A stretch of 64,000 nucleotides of DNA, from assembly GCF_005503145.1 (NCBI RefSeq), contig NZ_SCNV01000013.1, positions 1 through 64,000 on the forward strand. The letters are read 5' to 3'. A model generated the notes under the pieces. It saw only the letters and a program-made list of their open reading frames with translations, was not told the origin of the DNA and made no database searches. Of the stretch, positions 1 through 12,578 are shown piece after piece; the first letter of the stretch is position 1, and each line of letters begins with the position of its first letter. The position numbers and the translations under genes are program-made. This DNA comes from Burkholderia sp. 4M9327F10 (GTDB taxonomy: Bacteria; Pseudomonadota; Gammaproteobacteria; Burkholderiales; Burkholderiaceae).

Positions 1-214
1 TATCACCACCTCAACCTGCCCGCCCCGCCGAAAGCCTTGCCACTGCTGGCTCTCCCGTTCCCGCGCCCGTCTCTGACGAAGCGCGAAAGAACGAGATTCT
101 AGCGAGCCGCTCATCGCCTTGCAAGCGTTATTTGGAGCGCCCATAAAGGACATGATGACCCCACGTGACGCTTACGCCACGCACAGGTCAGCTATCGAAG
201 CATGGAGCCCCGCC
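1..214. other. Flank downstream of the phn operon, no gene recognised
   Basis: This stretch lies beyond the stop codon of the HD-domain gene. I see no convincing coding frame, RNA gene or strong terminator hairpin. A plus-strand open frame that begins here and runs through the HD-domain gene is the antisense shadow of that gene. Confidence 0.5.
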
Positions 215-775
215 TCACGCCGTAGCGTGCGTCTCCATCACCCGCTCGACGACGCCCAGGTAGTGCTCCACATCCGGGGTAGCACGGTTCGCCTCTTTAG
301 CGAGATCGTCCCAGCGGCGCACACGCAGCGCATCTTCCGCATAAGGTTTGCGCAGGAACGCATCCGCTTCCTGCTGGCTGAATATCCCGCCCTGCAATTC
401 CAGACTACGCACCGAATCCGCCGAGAGCCGGCCAAAGTATGTCTCGTCGATCGCGCACAGGCAGCGCTTGGCATCGACGTGCAGACGAATCGGCTCCAGC
501 ACCGCCTCCGGCAAAACCGGACGCAGGAACGGCAACAGGAAATACTGATGCAGATCATCGATCCCACGTTCGCTCGGCGTATCGCCGAAACGGTTCAGCA
601 AATGTCCAAGGTCATGCAGGAAAGCGGCCGCGACCAGTTCGTCGCTTGCGCCCTCCTCTTCTGCCAGCGCCGCGCTTTGCAGCGCATGTTCCAACTGCGT
701 GACCGGCTCACCGCTATAGGCCAGGTTACCGTGCTGCTCAAACAATGTACGAATATCATCCAGACTCAAAGCCAC
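215..775 (-). CDS. PhnZ-like HD-domain protein of phosphonate operon
   Basis: The 186-residue protein matches the HD-domain family found in phosphonate-degradation operons, whose characterised members (PhnZ) are mixed-valent di-iron oxygenases that cleave the C-P bond of 1-hydroxy-2-aminoethylphosphonate. Metal-ligand positions are visible: His30, His54-Asp55 in AFLHDLGH, His58, His76 and His99. The substrate-loop residues Tyr20 and Glu23 in AYSGEPV correspond to the Tyr and Glu of PhnZ, and Lys103 follows His99. It is the last gene of the minus-strand phn cluster, only 4 bp after phnY, so it is almost certainly co-transcribed. The dioxygenase that normally makes the hydroxylated PhnZ substrate is not in this cluster; the nearest Fe/2-oxoglutarate enzyme is about 35 kb away. 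It might therefore act on an environmental hydroxyphosphonate or on another phosphonate. Family assignment is firm; the substrate is inferred. Confidence 0.85.
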   Translation of the reverse strand: MALSLDDIRTLFEQHGNLAYSGEPVTQLEHALQSAALAEEEGASDELVAAAFLHDLGHLLNRFGDTPSERGIDDLHQYFLLPFLRPVLPEAVLEPIRLHVDAKRCLCAIDETYFGRLSADSVRSLELQGGIFSQQEADAFLRKPYAEDALRVRRWDDLAKEANRATPDVEHYLGVVERVMETHATA

Positions 776-779
776 ACCG

Positions 780-4280
<3,501 letters not shown>

Positions 4281-4340
4281 ATCAAGATGTGTCGAACGGC
4301 AACTTGACGTTCGACACCCGAAGTCAGGGCAATCTGCGGG

Positions 4341-5204
4341 TCAGTCGGCCCGGCGGCGCGGGACCCGCGCGGCGATCAGCAGCAGCGCGGCGAGCGAGAC
4401 GAGCAGCAGGATCAGCGAGAGGGCGGAAGCCGGCAGGTAGTAGCCACGCTCGACCTGGCCGACCACGACGATCGGCACCGTCGCAAATCCAGGCGGATAG
4501 ACGGTCAGCGTTGCGCCCAGCTCGCCCAGCGAAAGCGCGAAACCCAGCGCAAGACTCGCGCGGATGGCCGGCACCAGTTGCGGCAGGACGACGCGGCGCA
4601 GCACCATCGAAGGCGGTGCGCCGAGACTCGCGGCGGCCTCGCGCAGGATGGTCAGTTCGGGACGCAGGGCCGCGGCGGCGCAGCGGTAGCAGAACGGCAG
4701 CACCAATGCGAGCTGCACGAATACGACAATCGCCGCCGAGCTCGACAGATCGAGCGGACGCTTGTGATACGCAATCAGCACAGCCAGCCCGAGCACCACG
4801 CTTGGCACGCCGTTGGGCATCATCGCGATCGTGTCGACGAGCGCACCGAGCCCGCGACGGTCGCGCCCTTCGAGCGCCAGCGCCAGCCAGAGCCCGAGGA
4901 TCGTGCCCAGTACGGCCACGCCGAAGCCGATCTCGAGACTCGTGCTGAGCGCATCGAAATCACTCGAGCCCAGCCGCTCGAACCAGCGCATGCTGAAACC
5001 ATCGGGCAGAATCGTGCCGGACCAGTGCGCCGCGACGCTCGACAGCGCCACCACCAGCACCGGCAAAACGAACAGCCAGAAGCACAGCAAGGCGGCGAAG
5101 CCCATAAACGCCGCGCCGGCAATGCGCGTGAGCAGGCTGCGCTGCACCGGCCGCGCACGCTTGTGCATGACCGGCAATACAGTGGGATCCAGTTCGACGG
5201 CCAT
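4341..5204 (-). CDS. phnV: 2-aminoethylphosphonate ABC transporter permease PhnV
   Basis: The 287-residue inner-membrane protein has about six hydrophobic segments, with the first near residues 25-55 (FMGFAALLCFWLFVLPVL). A BPD_transp_1 EAA-like loop lies around AASLGAPPSMVLRRVVLPQLVP (residues about 200-222), where the ATPase docks. Together with PhnU it would form the heterodimeric channel of the AEP importer. Its ATG shares one base with the phnU stop, so the two are translationally coupled. It is followed after 60 bp by phnR. A spermidine/putrescine-type permease would look similar; the cluster context decides the name. Confidence 0.9.
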   Translation of the reverse strand: MAVELDPTVLPVMHKRARPVQRSLLTRIAGAAFMGFAALLCFWLFVLPVLVVALSSVAAHWSGTILPDGFSMRWFERLGSSDFDALSTSLEIGFGVAVLGTILGLWLALALEGRDRRGLGALVDTIAMMPNGVPSVVLGLAVLIAYHKRPLDLSSSAAIVVFVQLALVLPFCYRCAAAALRPELTILREAAASLGAPPSMVLRRVVLPQLVPAIRASLALGFALSLGELGATLTVYPPGFATVPIVVVGQVERGYYLPASALSLILLLVSLAALLLIAARVPRRRAD

Positions 5205-6130
5205 TACCGTGCTCCTCTAACCTTGCGTCGGTTGACCTGGCGGTACAACGCATACAGCGACAAAGACATCATCAGCATCACGACCGCACCGGCGGCGGCA
5301 GTCGGCAAGTCGAGATCGACGGTCGCCGAGCTGTAGATGGCCACCGGCAGCGTAATCAGGTGTGCGCTGCCGAGCACCAGCAAGATGCCGAACTCGTTGA
5401 GCGTCAGCAAAAAGCACAGGATCGTGCCGGCTGCGATACCCGGCCACGCCAGCGGCAGGATCACCTTGAAGGCCACCATCAGGCCGTTCGCGCCGAGGCT
5501 GCGGGCCGCTTCGATCAGGCGCATGTCGAGCGTCGCGAACGAAGCGAGCGTCGGGCGCACCACGAACGGCGCGTAGAACACCACTTCCGCGAGAATCACG
5601 CCGCCGACCCCAAACAGGAAGTCGAGCGGCGGCGCCTGCAGATTGAACAGACGCTGCAGTCCGATACTCACCGAGCCTTGCGAGCCGTACAGAAAGATCA
5701 GCGTGAAGGCGACGAGGAACGACGGAAAGGCGACGAACAGTTCAAGGAAACGCGTCACGAGCCGGGCGCCCGGAAACGGCTTGAAGAACAGCAGCGATGC
5801 AAGCGCCACGCCGAGCAGCGACGCGAGGCCGGCACTGGCGAACAGGATCCAGAGCGTGGTGCCGACCACGCCGCGCGTTTCGGGATTGCCGAAGAAGCTG
5901 GCGTAGGCCTGGAAACCGAAGCCTCCATGCGGGCCGGTCAGGCTCAGCAACACCATCCGTACCAGCGGATAGATCACCAGCGGCCCCAGCACCACGACGG
6001 CGAGGAACAGCAGATGCCATTGCGCCGCGCGTTCGCGGCGGCGCACCGCGGCCGCATGCGAAGCAAAGGTGGCGGCGCGCTGCGCGTCGCCGAGCGCGTC
6101 GGGGCTATCAGGGGTTGATAAGGACGACAT
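5204..6130 (-). CDS. phnU: 2-aminoethylphosphonate ABC transporter permease PhnU
   Basis: The 308-residue permease carries about six transmembrane segments, starting around residues 40-65 (LLFLAVVVLGPLVIYPLV), and an EAA loop in AARSLGANGLMVAFKVILPLAWP near residues 215-240. It pairs with PhnV. I placed the start at the ATG at 6130 because the upstream extension to 6262 is low-complexity and lies wholly inside phnT. The chosen start overlaps the 3' end of phnT by 23 bp, a usual arrangement for these operons. The stop codon overlaps the phnV start by one base. Confidence 0.9.
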   Translation of the reverse strand: MSSLSTPDSPDALGDAQRAATFASHAAAVRRRERAAQWHLLFLAVVVLGPLVIYPLVRMVLLSLTGPHGGFGFQAYASFFGNPETRGVVGTTLWILFASAGLASLLGVALASLLFFKPFPGARLVTRFLELFVAFPSFLVAFTLIFLYGSQGSVSIGLQRLFNLQAPPLDFLFGVGGVILAEVVFYAPFVVRPTLASFATLDMRLIEAARSLGANGLMVAFKVILPLAWPGIAAGTILCFLLTLNEFGILLVLGSAHLITLPVAIYSSATVDLDLPTAAAGAVVMLMMSLSLYALYRQVNRRKVRGAR

Positions 6131-7214
6131 CGTCTGCCTCATAGCGCAAGGAAATACGCGCGCCCTTTTCGGGCGACATGCCGTGGCCACGCTGCATAGT
6201 GACCAGCACGGGCTCGTTGGGCATGGCATCGAGGACAACCGACACCGACAGCACGGCGCCATACCACTCGACCGAAGTAATCATGCCGTGCAGGTGCCCT
6301 TCGCCGAGCGGCACGATCCGCAGCGCCTCGGGACGCAGGCAGGCAACCCGCTCGCGCTCGTTGTAGCGCGAATCGCCGAGCGGGAAAGCCACGTGCGGCG
6401 GCAGCAGATTCGCCGCGCCAAGATAGCGCGCCACGAAGCCGTCGTTCGGCTGGTCATAGAGTTGCTGCGGCGTGCCGAGTTGCGCGATATGGCCTTCGCG
6501 CATCAGCAGCGTGCGGTCGGACAGCACCAGTGCGTCGTCCTGATCGTGCGTCACGCAAACAATGGTCAGATTGGGCAGGCGCTCATGCAGCGCCTTCAGT
6601 TCGGAACGCACCGACGCGCGCAGATTGGCGTCGAGTGCGGAAAGCGGTTCGTCGAGCAGCAGCACATCCGGCTCGATCACGAGCGCACGCGCCAGCGCCA
6701 CGCGCTGCTGCATGCCGCCCGACAGTTGCGCGGGCATCACATGCCCCGAATCGCCCAGTTGCACGAGCTTGAGCGCGTCGGCGACACGGCGGGCAATCTC
6801 CTTGGACGACTCGCGGCGTGCACGCAAGCCAAAGGCCACATTGTCGAACACCGACAGATGCGGAAACAGCGCATAGCTCTGGAACAGCAGCCCCAGGTTG
6901 CGCTTGTGCGGCGGTACATGCGTGAGGTCGTGGCCGGCCACCGTCAAGGTGCCGGCGAGACCGTCCGCTTCGATGAATCCGGCGATGAAACGCAGCATGG
7001 TCGTCTTGCCGCAACCGCTACGGCCAAGCACGGTCAGCAATTCGCCGCGCTCGATGTTCAGCGACAGGTCGTTGAGCACGGTACGCGTGCCGAAGCGCAC
7101 GGTCAGATGCTCGATCTGCACGCCGCCGGGCGTGCCCGGTTGCGCTGCATCCAGCGCCTCCGGTGAGGCGCCGAGTGCGCCAGGGGCAAGAGTTGCGGTA
7201 TTCACCGGATTCAT
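6108..7214 (-). CDS. phnT: 2-aminoethylphosphonate ABC transporter ATPase PhnT
   Basis: The 368-residue ATPase has Walker A GRSGCGKTT at residues 64-72, Q-loop near FQSYALFP, the LSGGMQQR signature at about 164-171, Walker B plus DEPLSALD at 185-195, and a C-terminal TOBE-like regulatory extension. It would energise PhnUV uptake of AEP. The start deserves care: GGAGG lies directly against the ATG at 7214, whereas a GTG three codons later (7205) has an 8-base spacing from the same GGAGG, so the true start may be 7205. The gene is separated from phnS by 104 bp with no obvious gene. Confidence 0.92.
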   Translation of the reverse strand: MNPVNTATLAPGALGASPEALDAAQPGTPGGVQIEHLTVRFGTRTVLNDLSLNIERGELLTVLGRSGCGKTTMLRFIAGFIEADGLAGTLTVAGHDLTHVPPHKRNLGLLFQSYALFPHLSVFDNVAFGLRARRESSKEIARRVADALKLVQLGDSGHVMPAQLSGGMQQRVALARALVIEPDVLLLDEPLSALDANLRASVRSELKALHERLPNLTIVCVTHDQDDALVLSDRTLLMREGHIAQLGTPQQLYDQPNDGFVARYLGAANLLPPHVAFPLGDSRYNERERVACLRPEALRIVPLGEGHLHGMITSVEWYGAVLSVSVVLDAMPNEPVLVTMQRGHGMSPEKGARISLRYEADDVVLINP

Positions 7215-7318
7215 CCTCCAACTAAGGTAGTGCGGGTAATGGCCTCGCAGCGCGCCCGCCGGTCAGCTCATCGGCATCGAGCTAACCGGCATGAGCGCTG
7301 TGAGGCTTGCAGCGAGAC

Positions 7319-8413
7319 TTACTGCGCGGGCTTGACGACTTCGACCTGCTTGCCGGAGTCACCGATCACGTCGTTCTTCCAGCGTGCGGTCCAGTCAGCC
7401 TTCTTCGCCATGACCTGGTTCCAGTCCACCGGAATCAGCTTCACGCCGGCAATCGCCTGCTTCACCGCTTCGCCGTTCTTGCCGGTCAGCGGCACATCCG
7501 TGCGGCCCGGGATACCGAAGATGTCCGGCACCTTGGCTTGCACTTCCTTCGACATCAGGTAGTCGATCAGCTTCTTGCCTTCAGCCTGGTTCGGGCCGTT
7601 CTTGATCAGACCGATCGCGTACGGCAACTGGAACGTGGTCGGCTTGCCGCCAGGCGCTGCGGCGAGGAAGATCGGCTTGAGCGACAGGCCACCGTTGGCC
7701 GCGTCGTCCAGGTCCATCTGCAGGTCGCCGTTGGCGAGCGAGATTTCATTGCGCGAGAGCAGCACGTCGAGGTAGCCCGTGCCCTTGGTGTGGAACTTGG
7801 CGCTTTGTTCGAGCTTCTTCAGATAGTCGAACGCCTTGTCTTCACCCATCAGCGAGGTCGTCAGGATGATCACGGCCATGCCGTCGCCGGCCGTGGCCGG
7901 GTTCGAGTAGGCGATCTTGCCCGTGTAATCCGGCTGCAGCAGATCCGCGAAAGTCTTCGGCTGGGTCTTCACGACATCCGGGTTGATCGCGAACGAGAAG
8001 TAGTTGTTCACGAAGGTCGCCCACGTGCCGTTGGAGGCCTTGGCGATGGTCGGCACGTTCTTGTAGTTGGCGCTCTGGTAAGCCTGCAGGAGGCCGGCCT
8101 GATCCGCCTGCTGGATGAACGGCGGCAGCGTGACGAGCACGTCGGCCTTCGGCGAGTCCTTTTCGATGGTCGCGCGATTCACCACTTCGCCGCTACCGGC
8201 CGTCACGATGTTGACCTTGACGCCTTCCTGCTTTTCAAAGCCCGGCAGCACATCCTTGTAGAGGTTCTCGAGGCCGTCGGCCGTGTACAGCACCACCGCG
8301 TCGGCAGCCTGGGCCGGCAGCGCAGCGCCGCCGAATGCAGCAGCCACCACGAGTGCCGGCAAGGTTTTGCGGACGATGCTGGCAGTCGCGCGAAGGTGAT
8401 TCGTCTTTTTCAT
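7319..8413 (-). CDS. phnS: 2-aminoethylphosphonate-binding periplasmic protein PhnS
   Basis: The 364-residue extracellular solute-binding protein starts with a clear Sec signal: a basic N-terminus, a hydrophobic core in LPALVVAAAFGGAALP, and a likely cleavage after AQA near residue 36. The mature part begins VVLYTADG, typical of the iron(III)/phosphonate/polyamine-binding class. It should capture AEP in the periplasm for PhnTUV. It is the first gene of the minus-strand cluster, and the 346-bp region upstream, shared with divergent phnW, must hold its promoter. An upstream ATG at 8434 would add seven residues ahead of the signal and is less likely. Confidence 0.92.
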   Translation of the reverse strand: MKKTNHLRATASIVRKTLPALVVAAAFGGAALPAQAADAVVLYTADGLENLYKDVLPGFEKQEGVKVNIVTAGSGEVVNRATIEKDSPKADVLVTLPPFIQQADQAGLLQAYQSANYKNVPTIAKASNGTWATFVNNYFSFAINPDVVKTQPKTFADLLQPDYTGKIAYSNPATAGDGMAVIILTTSLMGEDKAFDYLKKLEQSAKFHTKGTGYLDVLLSRNEISLANGDLQMDLDDAANGGLSLKPIFLAAAPGGKPTTFQLPYAIGLIKNGPNQAEGKKLIDYLMSKEVQAKVPDIFGIPGRTDVPLTGKNGEAVKQAIAGVKLIPVDWNQVMAKKADWTARWKNDVIGDSGKQVEVVKPAQ

Positions 8414-8759
8414 GTCGTTCTCTCCGAAAGGCAAAAAACCAGACGGTCGGGGGAACCCGATACCTGTTTTGATTTGACGGCTGTAGCGCCGCGCCGATTA
8501 CGTTTTGCCCGCAGCCGGTTGCCAGTTTCATGCGATTGCAGATTGCTGACAACCCCACTGCTTCTTTTCCAGCCAGACTTACAGCCAACCTCGCATTGCG
8601 GCGCTGCCTGCCTTGCCTGAACGGGCACGGCAAGGATTGCAGGTTTCCATGACAGAGCCGTGACCATTCTGTCGATTTCCAACAAATGACACAATTCGCC
8701 AATAATATGCAATCAGGCATTGAGACAGAAAAGCGTATTCATCTGACGACGGAGGCTTT
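8414..8759. promoter_or_regulatory. Divergent phnS-phnW control region
   Basis: This 346-bp spacer separates the phnSTUVRAY cluster (leftward) from phnW (rightward) and must contain both promoters. An AT-rich patch around 8690-8712 (CCAATAATATGC) is a plausible minus-10 neighbourhood for phnW. A strong GGAGG at 8751-8755 lies 4 bases before the GTG start of phnW. I do not see a clean long palindrome that could be named the PhnR operator. No small gene is evident. Confidence 0.6.
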
Positions 8760-9872
8760 GTGATTCTTGGAAACGACCCGGTCCTGCTGACCCCAGGACC
8801 GCTCTCGACCTCACCCGCGACACGTCAGGCGATGTTGCGCGACTGGGGGTCGTGGGACGCCGCCTTCAACCGTATGACCCACACCGTGTGCGCCGACCTG
8901 GTCCAGATCGCACACGGCGAGAACGACTACGTTTGCGTGCCGTTGCAGGGCAGCGGCACGTTCGCCGTCGAAGCCGCCATCGGCACGCTGGTGCCGCGCC
9001 AGGGCTGCGTGCTGGTGCCGAACAACGGCGCGTACTGCGCGCGCATCATCCGCATTCTGCAGCGCCTCGGCATTTCGTATGTGGAATTGCCGCTGCGCGA
9101 GGACGAGCCCGTCAATGCAGCGGCGATCGAAGACGCCTTCAATCGAGGTTCGCGCATCACGCATGTGGCGCTGGTGCATCTGGAGACCAGCGCGGGCCTG
9201 CTCAATCCGCTCGACGATATCGCCGCAGTATGTCAGCGGCACGGCAAGAGTCTGATTGTCGACGCCATGAGCTCGTTCGGCGCCCTGCCGATCGACCTGC
9301 GCCGAGGCGGCATCGACGCGCTCGTGTCGGCAAGCGGTAAATGCCTTGAAGGCGTGCCGGGGATGGGCTTTGTGATCGTACGGCGCAACGTGCTCGAGGC
9401 AGCCGACGGCCGTTCGCCGTCGCTCGCGCTCGATCTGCACGATCAATATATGTATATGCAGAAGACCACGCAGTGGCGTTTTACGCCGCCGACGCACGTG
9501 GTCGCGGCGTTGCGCAGCGCCCTCGACCAGTTCATCGCGGAAGGCGGGCAACCGGCGCGCGGCGCGCGCTACACCCGCAACTGCGCGGCGCTGATCGAAG
9601 GCATGAAGGCGCTCGGCTTCGAGCCGTTCCTGAAGCCGGAGGTGCAGGCACCGGTGATCGTCACCTTTCATGCGCCGCGCGATCCGGCGTGGAAGTTTGC
9701 CGACTTTTATGCTGCGGTGCGGGAGGCCGGTTACGTGCTGTATCCGGGCAAGCTGACCCAGGTGGAGACGTTCCGGGTGGGCTGTATCGGAGCAATCGAC
9801 GCCAACGAGCTGCACAACGCGGTTGCCGCGATCGGCAGGACGCTGGACTGTCTTGGCCTGCGCGTCAGATAG
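8760..9872 (+). CDS. phnW: 2-aminoethylphosphonate:pyruvate transaminase
   Basis: The 370-residue fold-type I PLP enzyme transfers the amino group of AEP to pyruvate, giving phosphonoacetaldehyde and alanine. It has the family N-terminus ([11 protein letters not shown]), Asp168 in IVDAMSSFG for the pyridine nitrogen, and the Schiff-base Lys194 in SASGKCLEG, both at the same residue numbers as in the Salmonella enzyme. The start is GTG at 8760, chosen because GGAGG sits 4 bases upstream and the reading frame begins with the conserved N-terminus. It feeds PhnY and PhnA encoded on the opposite strand. The product is phosphonoacetaldehyde, and no phnX-type hydrolase is present in the window. Confidence 0.96.
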   Translation: MILGNDPVLLTPGPLSTSPATRQAMLRDWGSWDAAFNRMTHTVCADLVQIAHGENDYVCVPLQGSGTFAVEAAIGTLVPRQGCVLVPNNGAYCARIIRILQRLGISYVELPLREDEPVNAAAIEDAFNRGSRITHVALVHLETSAGLLNPLDDIAAVCQRHGKSLIVDAMSSFGALPIDLRRGGIDALVSASGKCLEGVPGMGFVIVRRNVLEAADGRSPSLALDLHDQYMYMQKTTQWRFTPPTHVVAALRSALDQFIAEGGQPARGARYTRNCAALIEGMKALGFEPFLKPEVQAPVIVTFHAPRDPAWKFADFYAAVREAGYVLYPGKLTQVETFRVGCIGAIDANELHNAVAAIGRTLDCLGLRVR

Positions 9873-9957
9873 GCACGATGAGGCGTAGCGCCTGGACACG
9901 TCAAGCCGCGCTGATCAAGGCGCGGGAGACGGACGGCCCGGCAAGGCCGGCAGCAGC

Positions 9958-10713
9958 TCAGGCGATCAGCAGTTCCGGTCCGCGCGTGGAAATCGCCTTG
10001 GCGAGCGCACGGTCCGGCGCAAGCTCCGTGACCAGATAACGGGTGCTCTCGAAGCCGTTGATGCGCACCGGCGTCACGCGTCCGAACTTGGAATTGTCCG
10101 CCACCACCACCGCCAGGTTGGCGGCCGAGATCATCCGGCTGCGCACTTCGGCGGCCATGCGGGTGTAGTCGGTCAGCCATGCGTCGGACGAAATCCCGCC
10201 TGCGCCGACGAAGGCAAAATCCGCGTGGTACTGGGTCAACTGATGGACCGTATCCAGTCCAAAAGTGGCGTCCTCGTTCTCCGAAAGCTCGCCGCCCAGC
10301 AGCGTGACGCGATTGTCGTTGCGGCGGCCGAGCAGCAGCGCGATGCGCCAGTCATTGGTATAGACCGTGAGCCGGTGCCGCCCGGTCAGCGCCCGGGCAA
10401 CCGCCTGCGTGGTGCTGCCGGAGTCGATGATCAGCGATGCGCCATCCGGCACCAGCTCGGCCGCACGTTCGCCGATCGCCCGCTTGGCGCTGGCGTTGGC
10501 CGCTTCGCGCACGTCCAGATCGGGTTCGCGCCGGTCGCCCGAGAGCGCCCCGCCGTGGGTGGTCACGATCAGGCCGCGTCCGGCCAGCGTATTCAGGTCG
10601 CGCCGGATCGTTTCGCGCGACACGTTCAGTTCGCGTACCAGCTCAGCCACCGACAGCGCACCGTTCTTGGTGACTTGCGCGAGGATATATTGATGTCGTT
10701 GTTCAGCAAGCAT
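9958..10713 (-). CDS. DeoR/GlpR-family transcriptional regulator
   Basis: The 251-residue protein has a DeoR-type helix-turn-helix (residues about 6-57, with NVSRETIRRDLNTL as recognition helix), followed by a DeoRC sensor domain with the phosphosugar-isomerase-like IDSGSTT and VGAGGI loops. Such regulators usually respond to phosphorylated metabolites. It is convergent with phnW (85 bp between stops) and may be a second regulator of the phosphonate genes, although nothing in the sequence shows its targets. Its own promoter must lie in the 127 bp it shares divergently with the UbiB-like gene. Confidence 0.88.
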   Translation of the reverse strand: MLAEQRHQYILAQVTKNGALSVAELVRELNVSRETIRRDLNTLAGRGLIVTTHGGALSGDRREPDLDVREAANASAKRAIGERAAELVPDGASLIIDSGSTTQAVARALTGRHRLTVYTNDWRIALLLGRRNDNRVTLLGGELSENEDATFGLDTVHQLTQYHADFAFVGAGGISSDAWLTDYTRMAAEVRSRMISAANLAVVVADNSKFGRVTPVRINGFESTRYLVTELAPDRALAKAISTRGPELLIA

Positions 10714-10840
10714 CGGTAGACAGCCGGCAAGCGGCGCACTTAGGTTCGGGAGTGCGCCGTATTGTAGTACGCGCGAAGCCCGGATGCTCCTATTGCGGCT
10801 GCTTCCCTGCTAACCTGAGCGCTCAGCCACGCTTTAACCC

Positions 10841-12424
10841 ATGCACGCCGCGTCAATCGATCTGCCCATGCCGCCACTGCTTCGCCGCATATTGTTGCTG
10901 TTCCACGCACTGCGTTTCGGCGCACGCCTGATCTGGCTCGCGGCGCCGCGCGAGCACAAGCTGCACTGGGCGATCACGCTCGTGAAGCGTGTGCATGCAA
11001 GCGAAGGTGGCCGCAACAGCCTGCACAACATGCTGCCGGTGCTGGGGCCGCTCGCCAGCAACTTCATGCAGAGCCTCGCGGAGCGCCCGGAGCTCGCCAG
11101 CGGCACCCTGCACGACGCCTTCGATGCGATCGGCCGCATGGAGGCGCCGCTGCCGCCGCCCGAGGTCGAGGCCGCTCTCGCGGCTGCGCTTGGGCGCCCG
11201 TGCGCCACCCTGTTCGAGCGGATCGATCTGGTCCCGGCACGCAGCGGCTTTGCGGAGCAGACGCATGTCGCCCGCCTCGCATCGCCGGTCAACGGCCACC
11301 GCGATATCGCCATCAAGTTCGTGCGCGCGGCGCAGGTGCAGCAGATCGGCGACGAACTCGCCTTGCTGCGCTGGGCCGCCCGCTGGATGGAGAAGCTCTC
11401 CGGCGGCGCGCGGCGGTTGCAGGTGAGCGCGCTCGCGCAATCGTTCACCGAGGACGTGCTGCGGCGCTTCGACCTGCGTGCCGAAGCCGCCAATCTGAGC
11501 CAGACCGGCCATCACTTCGAGGGCGACAGGCGCCTCGTCGTACCGGAAGTGATCTGGGAACTGTGCGGCGCCAACACGCTCGCTGTGCAGCACATCGAGA
11601 CGCTGGCCGCGACCGATCTGCCCGGCCTGCTCGAACACGGCGTCAAGCTCGCGCCTCTGGCAACGCATCTCGTCGAGGTTGTCACCGAACAGGCCTTCGA
11701 ACACGGCTTCTTTCACGCGACCTTCGATGCCGAACGGGTGCGTGTGAGCATCGAGCCCGACACGCTCGGCCGCATCTTGCTGGCTGAGTTCGCGGTGATG
11801 TCGAGCCTTTCGTCGCACGAGCGCGAGTTCTTCGTGCATGGCGCCACCGCGCTGTTCGACCAGGACTATGCGCGCCTCGCCGACCTGCATCGCGATGCCG
11901 GCCATGTCGAGCACACCACACGCACGGAAGTGCTGGAAGCGGAACTGCGCCGGCGCAGCGAAGCCCATTTCGCGGCCGTGCCCGAAGACCGTTCGGCGGG
12001 CGCGCTGTTTCATCATCTGCTGCATGCGGTGCAGCCCTTCGAAGGCGCCGTCTCGCCGCGCCTTGCGACCGCCCAGCGCTCATTCGAGCAGGCCGAGGCC
12101 CTGGCGCGCGCCCTGCATCCGGGCGTGGATACCTGGAATGTCGCGCGCACCGTGTTGGCCGGCATCGCTCGGCGCGACATCGACCATCGCGGCTGGATCA
12201 AGCGCATCGCCCAGGAGTTGCCGCACCTCGCGCATATGCTGCCGCGTGTGCCGCAACTGGCGGTGCGTTATCTGCAGCGCCGCCACGATGCGGCGGGCAC
12301 CCGGCAGCATGAGCAATTGCTACGCGAGATCAGCCTGGAGTACCGCCGCACGCGCTTGCTGCTATGGGCCTGCGCCGTATGCGGAGGGTTGCTTGGCGCG
12401 GGGGCTGTGCTGCTGACCCGGTAA
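10841..12424 (+). CDS. UbiB/ABC1-like protein with degenerate kinase motifs
   Basis: The 527-residue protein follows the layout of the UbiB/ABC1/ADCK atypical kinase-like family: N-terminal helices, a kinase-like core, and a C-terminal membrane helix near residues 503-525 (LLLWACAVCGGLLGAGAVLL). Only part of the active site survives. Lys159 in IAIKF matches the ATP-binding Lys, and Glu215 lies in an E-x-x-N segment. However, the family KxGQ motif reads NFMQ (residues 74-77), the HADPHPGN loop reads FHATFDAERV (291-300), and the DFG reads EFA (316-318). UbiB proteins act in ubiquinone biosynthesis or lipid transport; this copy is most likely a divergent paralogue without normal ATPase function. 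No operon partner is clear. Confidence 0.7.
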   Translation: MHAASIDLPMPPLLRRILLLFHALRFGARLIWLAAPREHKLHWAITLVKRVHASEGGRNSLHNMLPVLGPLASNFMQSLAERPELASGTLHDAFDAIGRMEAPLPPPEVEAALAAALGRPCATLFERIDLVPARSGFAEQTHVARLASPVNGHRDIAIKFVRAAQVQQIGDELALLRWAARWMEKLSGGARRLQVSALAQSFTEDVLRRFDLRAEAANLSQTGHHFEGDRRLVVPEVIWELCGANTLAVQHIETLAATDLPGLLEHGVKLAPLATHLVEVVTEQAFEHGFFHATFDAERVRVSIEPDTLGRILLAEFAVMSSLSSHEREFFVHGATALFDQDYARLADLHRDAGHVEHTTRTEVLEAELRRRSEAHFAAVPEDRSAGALFHHLLHAVQPFEGAVSPRLATAQRSFEQAEALARALHPGVDTWNVARTVLAGIARRDIDHRGWIKRIAQELPHLAHMLPRVPQLAVRYLQRRHDAAGTRQHEQLLREISLEYRRTRLLLWACAVCGGLLGAGAVLLTR

Positions 12425-12578
12425 GCGGCCTGGCTCGGCAAGGCATGAGCGCCGGCGTCATGGGCGGTGCGGCCTCGCGGCTTGTCGCCTCCCGGCTGCG
12501 AGTGCAGCTTCGAACAAGACAGGCCGCGCCACCCCACGCAATACTGCGAGCTTTTCAGGCCGCCCCTAACGACGCCTC

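Noticed and set aside
215..775. Phosphonoacetaldehyde hydrolase (phnX)
   Set aside because: The protein has an HD metal motif and PhnZ-type residues, not the HAD fold of PhnX.
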